A stretch of 13,021 nt of DNA from Cyanobacteriota bacterium (GCA_027482985.1 JAIXVO010000647.1:1-13021), one strand, 5' to 3'. Shown: positions 5,613-12,506, numbered from the stretch's first letter. Numbers and translations are program-made. Notes: a model not told the origin generated them from the letters alone.

Positions 5613-6131
5613 TTATTTCTGCTGTACCACCAACCGATCGCCCGGTTTAATCCCCAACTCCTGAGCGCGACCGCCTGCCAGTTCAATCACCTGATCGATT
5701 ACGACATCGGGGCCATACACAGGGCAGGGTTCAGTTTGGCAGGGGGGGACATCACGGGCGATCGCGACGACTTTACCGTTGCGCAAAAACACCATATCGA
5801 GATTAATCAACACATTTTTCATCCAAAAGCTGACCTGGCGGGGGGGATTGAAGGGAAATAGCATCCCGCGATCAGGCGGCATTTGGGCGCGATACATGAG
5901 TCCCATCGCCTGCTGATCGGGGGTTTTGGCGACTTCCAGTTGAATCAGGCGATCGCCCACTTTGACCTGCGCCGAAATCGGGAGCGATTGTCCGGCGGGT
6001 GTTGACGGTGGGGGCGAGGCGGCGACTGGCGGATCTTGCGAGGCGACTGGCGTTGAAGCGGCACATCCCATCATCATCACTCCTAATCCGATTGCGACTC
6101 CCACCATTCCAGCCCGGTAACCTCGGCTCAT
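5613..6131 (-). CDS. DUF192 domain lipoprotein
   Basis: This 172-residue exported protein starts at ATG 6131. That start is preferred over GTG 6137 because GAGGAA lies six bases before the ATG but abuts the GTG. An N-terminal hydrophobic segment ends in a lipobox-like MMMGC with Cys23 as the probable lipidated residue. A Pro/Ser/Ala-rich linker (about 25-55) follows. The DUF192 domain then runs to the end: DQQAMGLMYR, MPPDRGMLFPF, SFWMKNVLINLDMVFL, and a final ELGIKPGDRLVV. Two Cys residues in PPCQTEPCP fall in the loop where other members also carry Cys. DUF192 proteins are small beta-barrels of unknown function, often extracytoplasmic. The gene lies 42 bases after the nblR-like gene on the same strand and may be cotranscribed. 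Family call sure. Confidence 0.88.
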   Translation of the reverse strand: MSRGYRAGMVGVAIGLGVMMMGCAASTPVASQDPPVAASPPPSTPAGQSLPISAQVKVGDRLIQLEVAKTPDQQAMGLMYRAQMPPDRGMLFPFNPPRQVSFWMKNVLINLDMVFLRNGKVVAIARDVPPCQTEPCPVYGPDVVIDQVIELAGGRAQELGIKPGDRLVVQQK

Positions 6132-6173
6132 GCCCACTTCCTCGCTCGTTCCAAATCTCAGTTCTGGTAACCG

Positions 6174-6866
6174 TCAGGCTTCCCGCAAGACATAGCCGAC
6201 ACCACGGACGGTTTGAATCAGGCGTTTTTCCCCTTCATCTTCAATCTTCAGCCGCAGGTAGCGAATGTAGACTTCGATAACGTTGGATTCCCCGACAAAA
6301 TCATAGCCCCAAACATTCTCCAAAATTTGCTCCCGCGTCAGGACTTCGCGGGGATGCTCCATCAAGTACTTCAGCAATTCAAATTCTTTCATGGTCAAAT
6401 CAATCTCGCGCCCATTCCGAATCGCGCGACGGGTGGCCAGATCCAGCACCAGATCGCTGAAGCGCAATTTCTCGGAGGTTTGAGTATCGGGTTGGAGATA
6501 CATTCGCACCAACCGCAAAAATTCATCGGAGCGGTAGGGTTTCAAGAAATAATCATCGGCTCCGGCTTCCAGGCAAGCCACCCGATCTTCAACCGTATCC
6601 CGCGCCATCAGCATCAGAATGGGAACTCGTGCGCCCATCGCTCGTAGCCGATTACAGAACCATAGTCCCGATTCTCCCGCTAACATCCGATCCACCACGA
6701 CTAAGAGCGGCGATCGCTCCGTCACCTGGCGCAATCCAGTCGGGGCATCGATCGCCACGACGGCTTCATAACCCGATTCTTTCAAATCATCACTGACACT
6801 ACGCGCCAGCAATTCATCGGTTTCGACCACCAGGATGCAGGAATTATCGGAGGAAGTTGCATTCAT
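6174..6866 (-). CDS. nblR: NblR-like OmpR-family response regulator
   Basis: This 230-residue protein has a receiver domain (about 10-120) and a winged-helix DNA-binding domain (about 132-229, with LTMKEFELLKYLMEHPRE and ending TVRGVGYVLRE). The receiver has acidic residues Glu15 and Asp17, Asp59 as phosphoacceptor and Lys109. The usual Thr/Ser switch position is Met87 (LMLMARD). The motifs LVVETD, DRMLAGESG and MARDTVEDRVACLEAGADD, and the very conserved C-terminus, fit NblR, the regulator needed for phycobilisome breakdown and survival under nutrient or light stress. NblR is reported to work without classical phosphorylation, which agrees with the missing switch residue. It lies 112 bases after nadK; a perfect dyad sits upstream of its start. 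NblR rather than another cyanobacterial OmpR regulator is likely, from remembered motifs. Confidence 0.8.
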   Translation of the reverse strand: MNATSSDNSCILVVETDELLARSVSDDLKESGYEAVVAIDAPTGLRQVTERSPLLVVVDRMLAGESGLWFCNRLRAMGARVPILMLMARDTVEDRVACLEAGADDYFLKPYRSDEFLRLVRMYLQPDTQTSEKLRFSDLVLDLATRRAIRNGREIDLTMKEFELLKYLMEHPREVLTREQILENVWGYDFVGESNVIEVYIRYLRLKIEDEGEKRLIQTVRGVGYVLREA

Positions 6867-6908
6867 AAGTTCGGAGACATCACAGCAGGGGGCACCCCAA
6901 ACGAAATG

Positions 6909-6924
6909 TGAGACCCATGTCTCA
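6909..6924 (-). promoter_or_regulatory. Perfect dyad upstream of nblR-like gene
   Basis: TGAGAC (6909-6914) and GTCTCA (6919-6924) form a 6-bp inverted repeat with a CCAT centre, 43 bases before the nblR-like start. It could be an operator or a leader hairpin. Evidence is positional only. Confidence 0.3.
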
Positions 6925-6978
6925 ATTCTGGGCGAGAACGTTCCTCCTGTTGTAGCACGTTTACCCGCGATCGCTGTG

Positions 6979-7896
6979 CTATGGCAACTCCACCGAGGTT
7001 GGTTTGGCGATGTGGGGTAAGCCCCAGCCTAATTTCTCGCGCAACACATGGAAAAATTCTGCCGGTTGCAGACGAATGAAACGGGCACTGTAGGGCGATC
7101 GCTGAATCCGCACGCGGTCCTCCGGCAACACATAGCAGCCGCCATTCCCATCCACCACCATCACTAGTTGGGTGGGATGGGCCGGGTAGACGGTCACGGG
7201 TTCCGTATCGGCGAACACCAGCGCGCGTGAAGCCAGGGAGTGAGGACAAATCGGCACCAGTTGCATGACGGGCACCGTGGGCGTAATCACGGGGCCTCCC
7301 GCCGATAGGGAATAGGCAGTGGAGCCTGTGGGGGTGGAAATAATCACGCCATCGGCAGCAATGTCTACCGGAGCATGTCGCCCGATCGCCACTTCAAAGT
7401 GACACATGCTGGTCAACGGCTCCCGATGAATCACCATTTCATTCAGGCAGAGCGCTTCCCACAGCAGGCAATTATCGCGAAACAGTTGCACCGCCAGCAT
7501 CGCCCGGTCTTCCAGGTCATAATTACCTGTAATCACCGCATCAAGAGCTTGGGGCAAATTGTTCAGGTAGGTTTCGGTCAAAAAGCCCATGTGACCAGTA
7601 TTGATCGCCAGCAGGGGAATGTTGTGTGGCGCGAGTTGGCGGCAGGCAGAGAGGACAGTGCCATCGCCACCCAGGACGATCGCGAAATCCATGTCGGCAT
7701 CAAAGCCGGGGGGATTCAGGCGATCGATGGGGGTATGACAGACCGGACTGTAAGGGCTGGAGTAGCCCAAAATGCCGCCAATGCCAGACGCTAGGCAGAC
7801 TTCCAAGCCACTCGCAAGTAACTTGTCCTGAATCTCCTGAGCGACGCGACAAGCAATAGGTTTAATCTCGTTGTAAATAATGCCAGCTTTAGGCAC
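6979..7896 (-). CDS. nadK: NAD kinase
   Basis: This 305-residue enzyme phosphorylates NAD to NADP with ATP, supplying the electron acceptor of photosynthesis. Signature motifs are present: [11 protein letters not shown] (76-86) for phosphate binding, the NTGHMGFL loop (99-106), LNE (151-153), then [20 protein letters not shown] (182-201). Length is normal for cyanobacterial NadK; the segment between residues 40 and 70 ([16 protein letters not shown]) is an extended loop before GGDGT. The gene follows ycf39 on the same strand with a 100-base gap containing a HIP1 hairpin. An equivalent ycf39-NAD kinase neighbourhood occurs in Synechocystis (slr0399-slr0400, from memory). Cyanobacteria usually carry two NAD kinases; neighbourhood suggests the slr0400 type. 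Function certain, subtype inferred. Confidence 0.95.
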   Translation of the reverse strand: MPKAGIIYNEIKPIACRVAQEIQDKLLASGLEVCLASGIGGILGYSSPYSPVCHTPIDRLNPPGFDADMDFAIVLGGDGTVLSACRQLAPHNIPLLAINTGHMGFLTETYLNNLPQALDAVITGNYDLEDRAMLAVQLFRDNCLLWEALCLNEMVIHREPLTSMCHFEVAIGRHAPVDIAADGVIISTPTGSTAYSLSAGGPVITPTVPVMQLVPICPHSLASRALVFADTEPVTVYPAHPTQLVMVVDGNGGCYVLPEDRVRIQRSPYSARFIRLQPAEFFHVLREKLGWGLPHIAKPTSVELP

Positions 7897-7954
7897 GTCA
7901 AACTATGGGCTGAGGGGCAGAGGATCAAGTATTAGGGACTATACCATTCCAACA

Positions 7955-7974
7955 GGCACCGCGATCGCAGTGCC
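7955..7974 (-). other. HIP1-centred hairpin between ycf39 and nadK
   Basis: GGCAC/GTGCC arms flank a HIP1 octamer (7961-7968). In the minus-strand transcript the one mismatched position becomes a U-G wobble, giving an uninterrupted 8-bp stem with a GAUC loop. No T run follows, so it is more likely an mRNA stabiliser or processing site than a terminator. Confidence 0.4.
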
Positions 7975-7996
7975 GTGGATTTTGGTCGCAGCGTGA

Positions 7997-8977
7997 TTAA
8001 AAGCGGGGATAACGCCTTTTCTCGGCTTTCTTTTTCTGTTTCTTTTGTTTCTCGTAATCCAATTCGCGCAGTTTTTTCATGATGCGCTCGAAGTATTCTC
8101 CCATGTACGATTCCAGGGTGGTCATGTCGCCCGGATTCAGCCCAAAGACGCGATAAACTTCGTCCATTGGCGCTTCCAACGGTTTCCCGGTGGTCACCAC
8201 TTCCGCAAAGGAGAGGCGATCAGAAATATTCCACGTCCATTGGAAGAATTGGGTGATGTTGCGGGCGGTGCGCAATAACCCCAGCGGCACCCGCGTAATG
8301 CGCGCATTGCGACCGGATAACTGCTCACAGAGTTGGATGATGGCATCCGCACTCCAGGCTTTCGCACCCGCGATCGGGAAAGCCTGATTTTGCGTCTCTG
8401 GCACCGTTAAGGCTTTGATCGCAAATTTGGCGATATCCTGGGTATCCATATAGGCGATCGGCGAGGTATTGCCCGTTACCCAGATCGACTGATTCTCCAG
8501 AATTGGAATCGCATACTGCCCAATTAATCCCTGCAAAAAGCCGCAGGGTCGCAAAATGGTGTAGTTTAGCCCCGATTCCGCCAGGTACAACTCCACACAG
8601 CGCTTAATATCCATCAACGGCACATGGGGAAACTTATCCGCATCCAGGATGGAAAAGAAGATGAAGCGATCGACCCCGGCAGCCTTAGTCGCCTGAATCA
8701 GATTCACATTCCCCTGCCAATCAACTTGCTTAATGCTGAGGGCATCCGTGACTCGTGCCGTAGCGGCATCAATCACCGCCTCCACCCCCTCCAAGGCGGG
8801 GGGCAAAGTTTCAGGCTGGCAGAGGTCGCCGCCGACTAACTCTGCGCCCCATTCTTTCAGGAAGGCGGCTTTCTTCTGGCTGCGCACCAGGCATCTAACC
8901 TCGTATCCCTCATCTAGAGCGCGACGAGCAATCTGTCTACCTAAGGTACCCGTGGCACCAACAATGAGAATTTTCAT
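7997..8977 (-). CDS. ycf39: Ycf39/HCF244-type photosystem II assembly factor
   Basis: This 326-residue atypical short-chain dehydrogenase-like (NmrA-type) protein has an N-terminal Rossmann nucleotide-binding motif, GATGTLGRQIAR (7-18). The segments VRCLVRSQKKAAFLKEWGAE, VDRFIFFSILDA and TILRPCGFLQGL are typical of Ycf39 and plant HCF244. The usual Tyr-x3-Lys catalytic pair of active dehydrogenases is absent, so it probably binds NAD(P) without being a normal oxidoreductase. In Synechocystis, Ycf39 binds high-light-inducible proteins and helps deliver chlorophyll to newly made D1. A high-light-inducible gene also occurs in this window at 12507. The C-terminus is very basic (KQKKQKKKAEKRR), possibly for membrane or protein contact. 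It heads the minus-strand gene set and is divergent from the metal-sensor gene. Very sure. Confidence 0.93.
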   Translation of the reverse strand: MKILIVGATGTLGRQIARRALDEGYEVRCLVRSQKKAAFLKEWGAELVGGDLCQPETLPPALEGVEAVIDAATARVTDALSIKQVDWQGNVNLIQATKAAGVDRFIFFSILDADKFPHVPLMDIKRCVELYLAESGLNYTILRPCGFLQGLIGQYAIPILENQSIWVTGNTSPIAYMDTQDIAKFAIKALTVPETQNQAFPIAGAKAWSADAIIQLCEQLSGRNARITRVPLGLLRTARNITQFFQWTWNISDRLSFAEVVTTGKPLEAPMDEVYRVFGLNPGDMTTLESYMGEYFERIMKKLRELDYEKQKKQKKKAEKRRYPRF

Positions 8978-9106
8978 GAGGGACTGAGTAGCGAAATTTT
9001 AACTTTTTATAAGAGTCTATCAGAATTGCCGATCGCACTAGGGGATCGCTGGATATAAATTTGCCGCAGATCCGGGGAAAGCAGCACCAGCAGGGTTCAC
9101 TGAGCT

Positions 9107-9134
9107 TAGAATGGACAAGAGATTGGTTCCAATC
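9107..9134 (+). promoter_or_regulatory. Possible promoter and operator of the metal sensor
   Basis: TAGAAT (9107-9112) could be a -10 box; no good -35 is seen. GATTGG-TT-CCAATC (9121-9134), a perfect 6-bp dyad, would lie just at or after the start of transcription and ends 14 bases before the ATG. That is a typical place for an ArsR/SmtB self-repression site. It does not match the known SmtB 12-2-12 consensus (TGAA..TTCA), so this is tentative. Confidence 0.35.
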
Positions 9135-9148
9135 ATGAGCGGCGCAGT

Positions 9149-9571
9149 ATGGCTAAAGTCAAGTCCACCTCTGAAATTTCCTCACCCCCCACCAGTTCTG
9201 GTGAGGAGGACGGGTTGAACTGTACCGCGCATCATCCTGTGGATTTAACCCAGGTGCGGCAGGTGCATCGCGAAATTCTGAGCCTGGAAAAGTCGCAACG
9301 GATGGCCGAATTTTTTAGTCTATTGGGCGATCCTAACCGTCTGCGGATTCTCTCGGCGCTGGCTGTCAATGAGCTATGTGTCTGCGATCTGGCGACGGCA
9401 GTCAAGATGACGGAATCTGCCGTTTCGCATCAACTCCGGACGTTACGGGCGATGCGATTGGTGGGCTACCGGCGCCAGGGCCGCAATGTTTTTTACTACT
9501 TGAAAGATAGTCATGTGCTCAATCTTTACCGCGAAGTCGCCGAACACCTGGACGAACCGGAAGACACTTAG
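9149..9571 (+). CDS. SmtB/ZiaR-type ArsR-family metal-sensing repressor
   Basis: This 140-residue winged-helix repressor releases DNA when it binds metal. It carries both classical metal sites. The alpha-3 site is ELCVCD (Cys77, Cys79, Asp80), with N-terminal ligands Cys25, His28 and His29. The alpha-5 site is Asp120-x-His122-x10-His133-x2-Glu136, the Zn pattern of SmtB. The recognition helix TESAVSHQLRTLR (88-100) is standard. The CVC motif and long N-terminal arm resemble ZiaR/BxmR-type sensors of zinc or several metals more than SmtB itself. No metallothionein or metal-export ATPase gene is adjacent, so its targets must be self-regulation or distant genes. It is divergent from ycf39. The stop codon overlaps the first copy of a palindromic repeat array. 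Confidence 0.92.
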   Translation: MAKVKSTSEISSPPTSSGEEDGLNCTAHHPVDLTQVRQVHREILSLEKSQRMAEFFSLLGDPNRLRILSALAVNELCVCDLATAVKMTESAVSHQLRTLRAMRLVGYRRQGRNVFYYLKDSHVLNLYREVAEHLDEPEDT

Positions 9572-9736
9572 ACACGCCAACGGCGGGTCTTTCCGCTCTC
9601 CACGTCATCCGCTGAGACGCGCCAACGGTGCGTCTCTACGATTTTCTCGGTTCGCTGTTGGCTCCCGCAAAGACATGCCAACGGCAGGTCTCTACAATCT
9701 CCACGACATCCGCTGAAACGCGCCAACGGCGGGTCT
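9570..9736. repeat. Four-copy 21-bp palindromic repeat array
   Basis: Four 21-base copies start at 9570, 9615, 9671 and 9716. Each has the form AGAC-2 bases-GCCAACGGY-2 or 3 bases-GTCT and can form a small hairpin. Copy 4 has AAAC at its start. Spacing is 45, 56 and 45 bases, and the intervening text (CTCCACGNCATCCGCTG) is shared too. The array is therefore a 101-base unit duplicated in tandem. The first copy overlaps the TAG stop of the metal-sensor gene. The sequence resembles the GAGACGCGCC..GGCGCGTCTC repeats common in cyanobacterial spacers. Confidence 0.8.
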
Positions 9737-9770
9737 CTACGATTTTTTCCGTACCCTTCTGACTCCTGTT

Positions 9771-9803
9771 AAAACAACAAAAGGGACGAAATCCGCCCCT
9801 CTT
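9771..9803 (-). terminator. Rho-independent terminator of petM
   Basis: Read on the minus strand, AAGAGGGGCG and CGTCCCTTTT form a 10-bp stem (two G-U pairs) around the loop GATTT, followed by GTTGTTTT. It begins six bases after the petM stop. Confidence 0.8.
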
Positions 9804-9809
9804 GCTGAT

Positions 9810-9911
9810 TTATTCCTCGCCGCCCTGGAGTTTGAGCATTAGAAAGCCGATACTCAGACCAACCAGAATTAAGCTAAAAGACAAAAACGCGGCGGTATAA
9901 ATTTCTCCCAT
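9810..9911 (-). CDS. petM: Cytochrome b6f complex subunit PetM
   Basis: This is a 33-residue single-pass thylakoid membrane protein, the small subunit VII of the cytochrome b6f complex in photosynthetic electron transport. The protein reads MGEIYTAAFLSFSLILVGLS and continues as IGFLMLKLQGGEE. The layout is a short acidic N-terminus, one helix (about 6-26), and the K-L/I-Q-G-x-E ending found in PetM of other cyanobacteria. A strong ribosome-binding site, AAGGAG (9917-9922), lies five bases before the ATG, and a terminator follows the stop closely. It is thus a complete monocistronic gene in spite of its size. The call rests on remembered PetM sequences. Other small photosystem subunits fit less well because of the C-terminal motif. 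Confidence 0.85.
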   Translation of the reverse strand: MGEIYTAAFLSFSLILVGLSIGFLMLKLQGGEE

Positions 9912-9916
9912 GATGG

Positions 9917-9922
9917 CTCCTT
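9917..9922 (-). promoter_or_regulatory. Ribosome-binding site of petM
   Basis: AAGGAG on the minus strand, five bases before ATG 9911, is a near-perfect Shine-Dalgarno sequence. It is the main reason to accept so short a gene. Confidence 0.8.
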
Positions 9923-10091
9923 ATACGATCGCCCCACTGTGGCGAGCTAGAATTAGCGGTTTATCAACCAGGCTGTCGCAACCTGCATAAAGAATTCTAA
10001 ACCAGATTGCGGCCACTTCCGGTCATCCCGCCTGGTTTTCCGGGGCAGGGTGGAGAAAACTGAAAATCATTGTTAAGAAACTTTAGATCTC

Positions 10092-11183
10092 ATGACCACC
10101 GCTCTCATTTCCACCCCTCGACTCGCGATCACCCTTGGCGATCCGGCTGGGATTGGGCCAGAAGTAATCCTGAAAGCCCTGGCTGATCCTGCGATCGCAA
10201 CCATTTGTCAGCCTGTCGTCGTCGGCAGTCGGCGGTTATTGGCACAGACTTATCAGCAGTTGTCCGGATTGGGACTTCCGATGCGGCTGGCCAACCCCGA
10301 CCAACTCACCATCCTAGAGGTGGGTGACGAGGCTGTGGCTCACATTCAGCCGGGGGTGGAAAGTGCAGCGGGTGGAGCCGCGAGTTTTGCTTACCTGGAA
10401 ACGGCGATCGCGCAAGCCGTGGCGGGTCAGGTGGACGGGATTGTGACGGGTCCGATTTCCAAGGCCGCCTGGCAGTCAGCAGGACATCACTACCCTGGAC
10501 AAACGGAATTACTGGCGGAACGATCGCAGTCGCCGCGATTTGGCATGTTATTTGTGGCGCGATCGCCCCACACTGGCTGGACTTTACGGACATTATTAGC
10601 CACCACGCATATTCCGCTAGCGCAGGTGCCTCACACCTTAACCCCAGCGTTGATGACGCAAAAACTGGAATTGCTGGTGGACTGTTTAACAGCGGAGTTT
10701 GGTTTAACGACACCCCGCATTGCGATCGCGGGCTTGAATCCCCATAGTGGCGAACAGGGGAAATTGGGACCTGAGGAGCAAGCCTGGTTGCAGCCCTGGT
10801 TAGAGCAAATGCGCGATCGCTGGCCGCAGGTGCAACTGGAAGGTCTCACGCCACCGGATACCCTGTGGGTGAAACCGGGACAAGCCTGGTTTGGTGGCAG
10901 TGCTATGGTGGGTCAACCTGCGGATGCCTATCTAGCGCTATACCATGATCAGGGCTTAATTCCCGTGAAGCTAATGGCTTTTGATCGAGCTGTCAATACG
11001 TCCATTGGCCTCCCCTTCGTCCGTACTTCTCCCGATCACGGCACAGCTTTCGACATTGCTGGACGCGGAATGGCGACCGCGAGCAGTATGACAGCCGCAA
11101 TTCAACTGGCGATCGAGCTTTGCCAGGGGCGGTTACTCCGCAAATCTGCGGACAGTTCAGCAATTTTCGGTAAATGCGGATGA
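10092..11183 (+). CDS. pdxA: 4-hydroxythreonine-4-phosphate dehydrogenase
   Basis: This 363-residue enzyme oxidises 4-phosphohydroxy-L-threonine with NAD in the DXP-dependent pathway to pyridoxal phosphate. The hallmark motifs are there: [12 protein letters not shown] (14-25), the PGQTE substrate loop (135-139) and three metal-binding His residues, His173 (TTHIP), His218 (NPHSGE) and His285 (YHDQGLIP). Then follow [17 protein letters not shown] (308-324) and the helix after it. Length is slightly above that of E. coli PdxA (329) because of an extended N-terminus and the C-terminal tail after residue 345. The tail of about 18 residues ([16 protein letters not shown]) looks non-conserved. The gene is divergent from petM across 180 bases and stands alone. 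Function certain. Confidence 0.96.
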   Translation: MTTALISTPRLAITLGDPAGIGPEVILKALADPAIATICQPVVVGSRRLLAQTYQQLSGLGLPMRLANPDQLTILEVGDEAVAHIQPGVESAAGGAASFAYLETAIAQAVAGQVDGIVTGPISKAAWQSAGHHYPGQTELLAERSQSPRFGMLFVARSPHTGWTLRTLLATTHIPLAQVPHTLTPALMTQKLELLVDCLTAEFGLTTPRIAIAGLNPHSGEQGKLGPEEQAWLQPWLEQMRDRWPQVQLEGLTPPDTLWVKPGQAWFGGSAMVGQPADAYLALYHDQGLIPVKLMAFDRAVNTSIGLPFVRTSPDHGTAFDIAGRGMATASSMTAAIQLAIELCQGRLLRKSADSSAIFGKCG

Positions 11184-11515
11184 AGCGGGCATAAATTGGG
11201 AATTGCCAACCGATAAGTGATTTAGCAAGACCTGTGGGGCAGATTAAAGTCACGAAATCCCAAACCTTAACCGAATTTTTGTCAAGATTTAGTGACTTTG
11301 GCAACACTTCTTAATATAATCAGAAGGTGTTTAGCGTGAAAATACAAAAAGTTCAGTATATGAGATTACAGTTCAGGTTGAGGGCATTATCTAATAGGTC
11401 ACTCGCACCTTGAATCTGGATTCTTATCCCTGTTGCAGCAGTTCTGATACTCGTTTGACCCTAACTGCTCTCCTCGCTACACCGTTTCAACTCGCTACGA
11501 AGCTCAAGGGTGATT
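11184..11515 (+). promoter_or_regulatory. Spacer with promoter-like dyads before DUF4327 gene
   Basis: No gene is seen in this 332-base spacer. A perfect -10 box TATAAT (11315-11320) lies in the loop between AACACTTCT (11303-11311) and AGAAGGTGTT (11322-11331), which pair with one bulge. Further upstream, AAAGTCAC (11246-11253) and GTGACTTT (11292-11299) are an exact inverted pair. No strong -35 is seen. If transcription starts near 11327, the DUF4327 mRNA would have a leader of about 190 bases. AAGGG (11506-11510) is the ribosome-binding site of the next gene. Confidence 0.45.
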
Positions 11516-11737
11516 ATGCTTCAATCTATTCCGTACTCTCTGGATATTATCCAGGACGAAGCTCGCCAGCTCGTCCACAAAGGATTAGTCAGCCGTCAAC
11601 AGCCGATCTATATCTTGTGTCAATATATTCCTGCCCGCGAATGGGCCTGCATTGAAAATGAATTAGAACGGTGCGACTTCCTGTTGCGCGATCGCATTGC
11701 CGATCTGCTAGGACAGGAAGCCTGGGATAACGACTAA
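11516..11737 (+). CDS. DUF4327 family protein
   Basis: This 73-residue soluble protein is typical of the cyanobacterial DUF4327 family. It begins with YSLDIIQDEARQLVHKG, continues with SRQQPIYILCQYIPAREW, and ends LLRDRIADLLGQEAWDND. Its function is unknown. The start at ATG 11516 is chosen over GTG 11510 because AAGGG lies directly before it, five bases away. The gene is followed within 40 bases by a strong terminator, and its promoter seems to be its own, so it is probably monocistronic. Family recognition comes from memory of the conserved RQQPIY and PAREW motifs. Confidence 0.83.
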   Translation: MLQSIPYSLDIIQDEARQLVHKGLVSRQQPIYILCQYIPAREWACIENELERCDFLLRDRIADLLGQEAWDND

Positions 11738-11773
11738 TCGCCAATTTCGATCTTTTTGAGTGGATTAACGAAT

Positions 11774-11806
11774 CAGGAATGCTCGTAGGAGCATTCCTGT
11801 TTTTTT
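11774..11806 (+). terminator. Strong Rho-independent terminator of DUF4327 gene
   Basis: CAGGAATGCTC (11774-11784) and GAGCATTCCTG (11789-11799) form a perfect 11-bp stem with loop GTAG, followed by seven T residues (11800-11806). On the other strand the same stem lies 35 bases beyond the end of the opposing gene but lacks a T run. Confidence 0.95.
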
Positions 11807-11840
11807 ATGGCTGGTGGTGAGCTGGAACATTGCCCTGCCA

Positions 11841-12227
11841 CTAGGAAGTCATGCTCCGGAGGGTACGCAGCGATCGAATACAGGCTGGGCAGTCACAACC
11901 GAACAGCGCCACGGCCGCGTCACTTTCTTCCACAGAAAAATCTAGCGTCATGGGAAAGGTCGCTGGAGAGATTTCCGTTTCGCTGGGAGGCGACATTGCC
12001 TTCAACTGTCTCAAGTCAAACAGTTGCCCTTTATCCGTCACTGTGGCATCCACTCGTTTACACACTAACTGCTTGCCCTCCCGCACCGGTGCCCGCATGC
12101 AGGTGTAACCCTGGGAAACTTTGATCCAGGTGGCCTCATTGGCGTGAACTGGCAGCATCAACCCCAGGGAGACTAAGGGGGAAACAACTGTCGGTGCCAG
12201 CAATAGCAATCTGAGAAGTTGATTCAT
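11841..12227 (-). CDS. Small secreted Cys-containing protein, unknown function
   Basis: This 128-residue protein starts at ATG 12227; an upstream in-frame TTG (12248) would only lengthen the signal region. Residues 1-29 are a signal peptide (Arg6, Leu-rich core, cleavage near PVHA). The mature part has Cys43 and Cys56 (YTCMRAP and LVCKRVDA), a charged segment, and a C-terminal CDCPACI with Cys111, 113 and 116. That compact cluster could bind metal or form disulfides in the periplasm. I recognise no family. Flanking genes (DUF4327 and the high-light-inducible gene) give no clear functional hint. The signal peptide, codon use like its neighbours and a clean reading frame support a real gene. 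Confidence 0.7.
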   Translation of the reverse strand: MNQLLRLLLLAPTVVSPLVSLGLMLPVHANEATWIKVSQGYTCMRAPVREGKQLVCKRVDATVTDKGQLFDLRQLKAMSPPSETEISPATFPMTLDFSVEESDAAVALFGCDCPACIRSLRTLRSMTS

Positions 12228-12447
12228 GGTGTGCGTCGAGGAGAACAACGATAAGCCGAAAACAGCAATGCAAACGTGTTTATTGTTCCATACAACGCCT
12301 GATTTGATCAGAAAAATTTAGGTTTAGGCCAAATAAGATGGTGATCGCGGCAGATTTTGGGCGGGGCAAATCACCCTGCGCCCTGCCGCCGTTAGTTTTG
12401 CGGATGGCGTTTCCCCGCCAACTTGAGATCAAATTGCTGAGAGAGGG

Positions 12448-12476
12448 TTGTAAAGAAACGTTAAGTTTGTTAAGAT
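12448..12476 (+). promoter_or_regulatory. Putative hli promoter with HLR1-like repeats
   Basis: TTGTAA (12448-12453) and TAAGAT (12471-12476) are separated by 17 bases, a standard -35/-10 layout. GTTAAG occurs twice in the spacer and -10 region (12460-12465 and 12469-12474). This resembles the paired GTTACA-type HLR1 site bound by RpaB in front of high-light genes, but the period here is nine rather than ten bases. Predicted transcription start is near 12483, before the ribosome-binding site AGAGG (12494-12498). Confidence 0.5.
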
Positions 12477-12506
12477 ACGTGTAACTTAACAAGCAGAGGT
12501 TTTTTT

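Noticed and set aside
6213..6647. 144-codon frame antisense to the nblR-like gene
   Set aside because: Lies fully within a conserved gene on the other strand; no domain seen.
7375..7794. 139-codon frame antisense to nadK
   Set aside because: Shadow of NAD kinase; the conserved motifs are all in the minus-strand frame.
9570..9736. Possible CRISPR array
   Set aside because: The repeats are only 21 bases, the intervening segments are themselves similar, and no cas genes are present; better explained as a palindromic tandem duplication.
10306..10713. 135-codon minus-strand frame inside pdxA
   Set aside because: Antisense to intact PdxA with all metal-binding residues; no independent support.
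12280..12492. 70-codon minus-strand frame in the hli upstream region
   Set aside because: Covers the putative hli promoter, has no ribosome-binding site and no recognisable domain.
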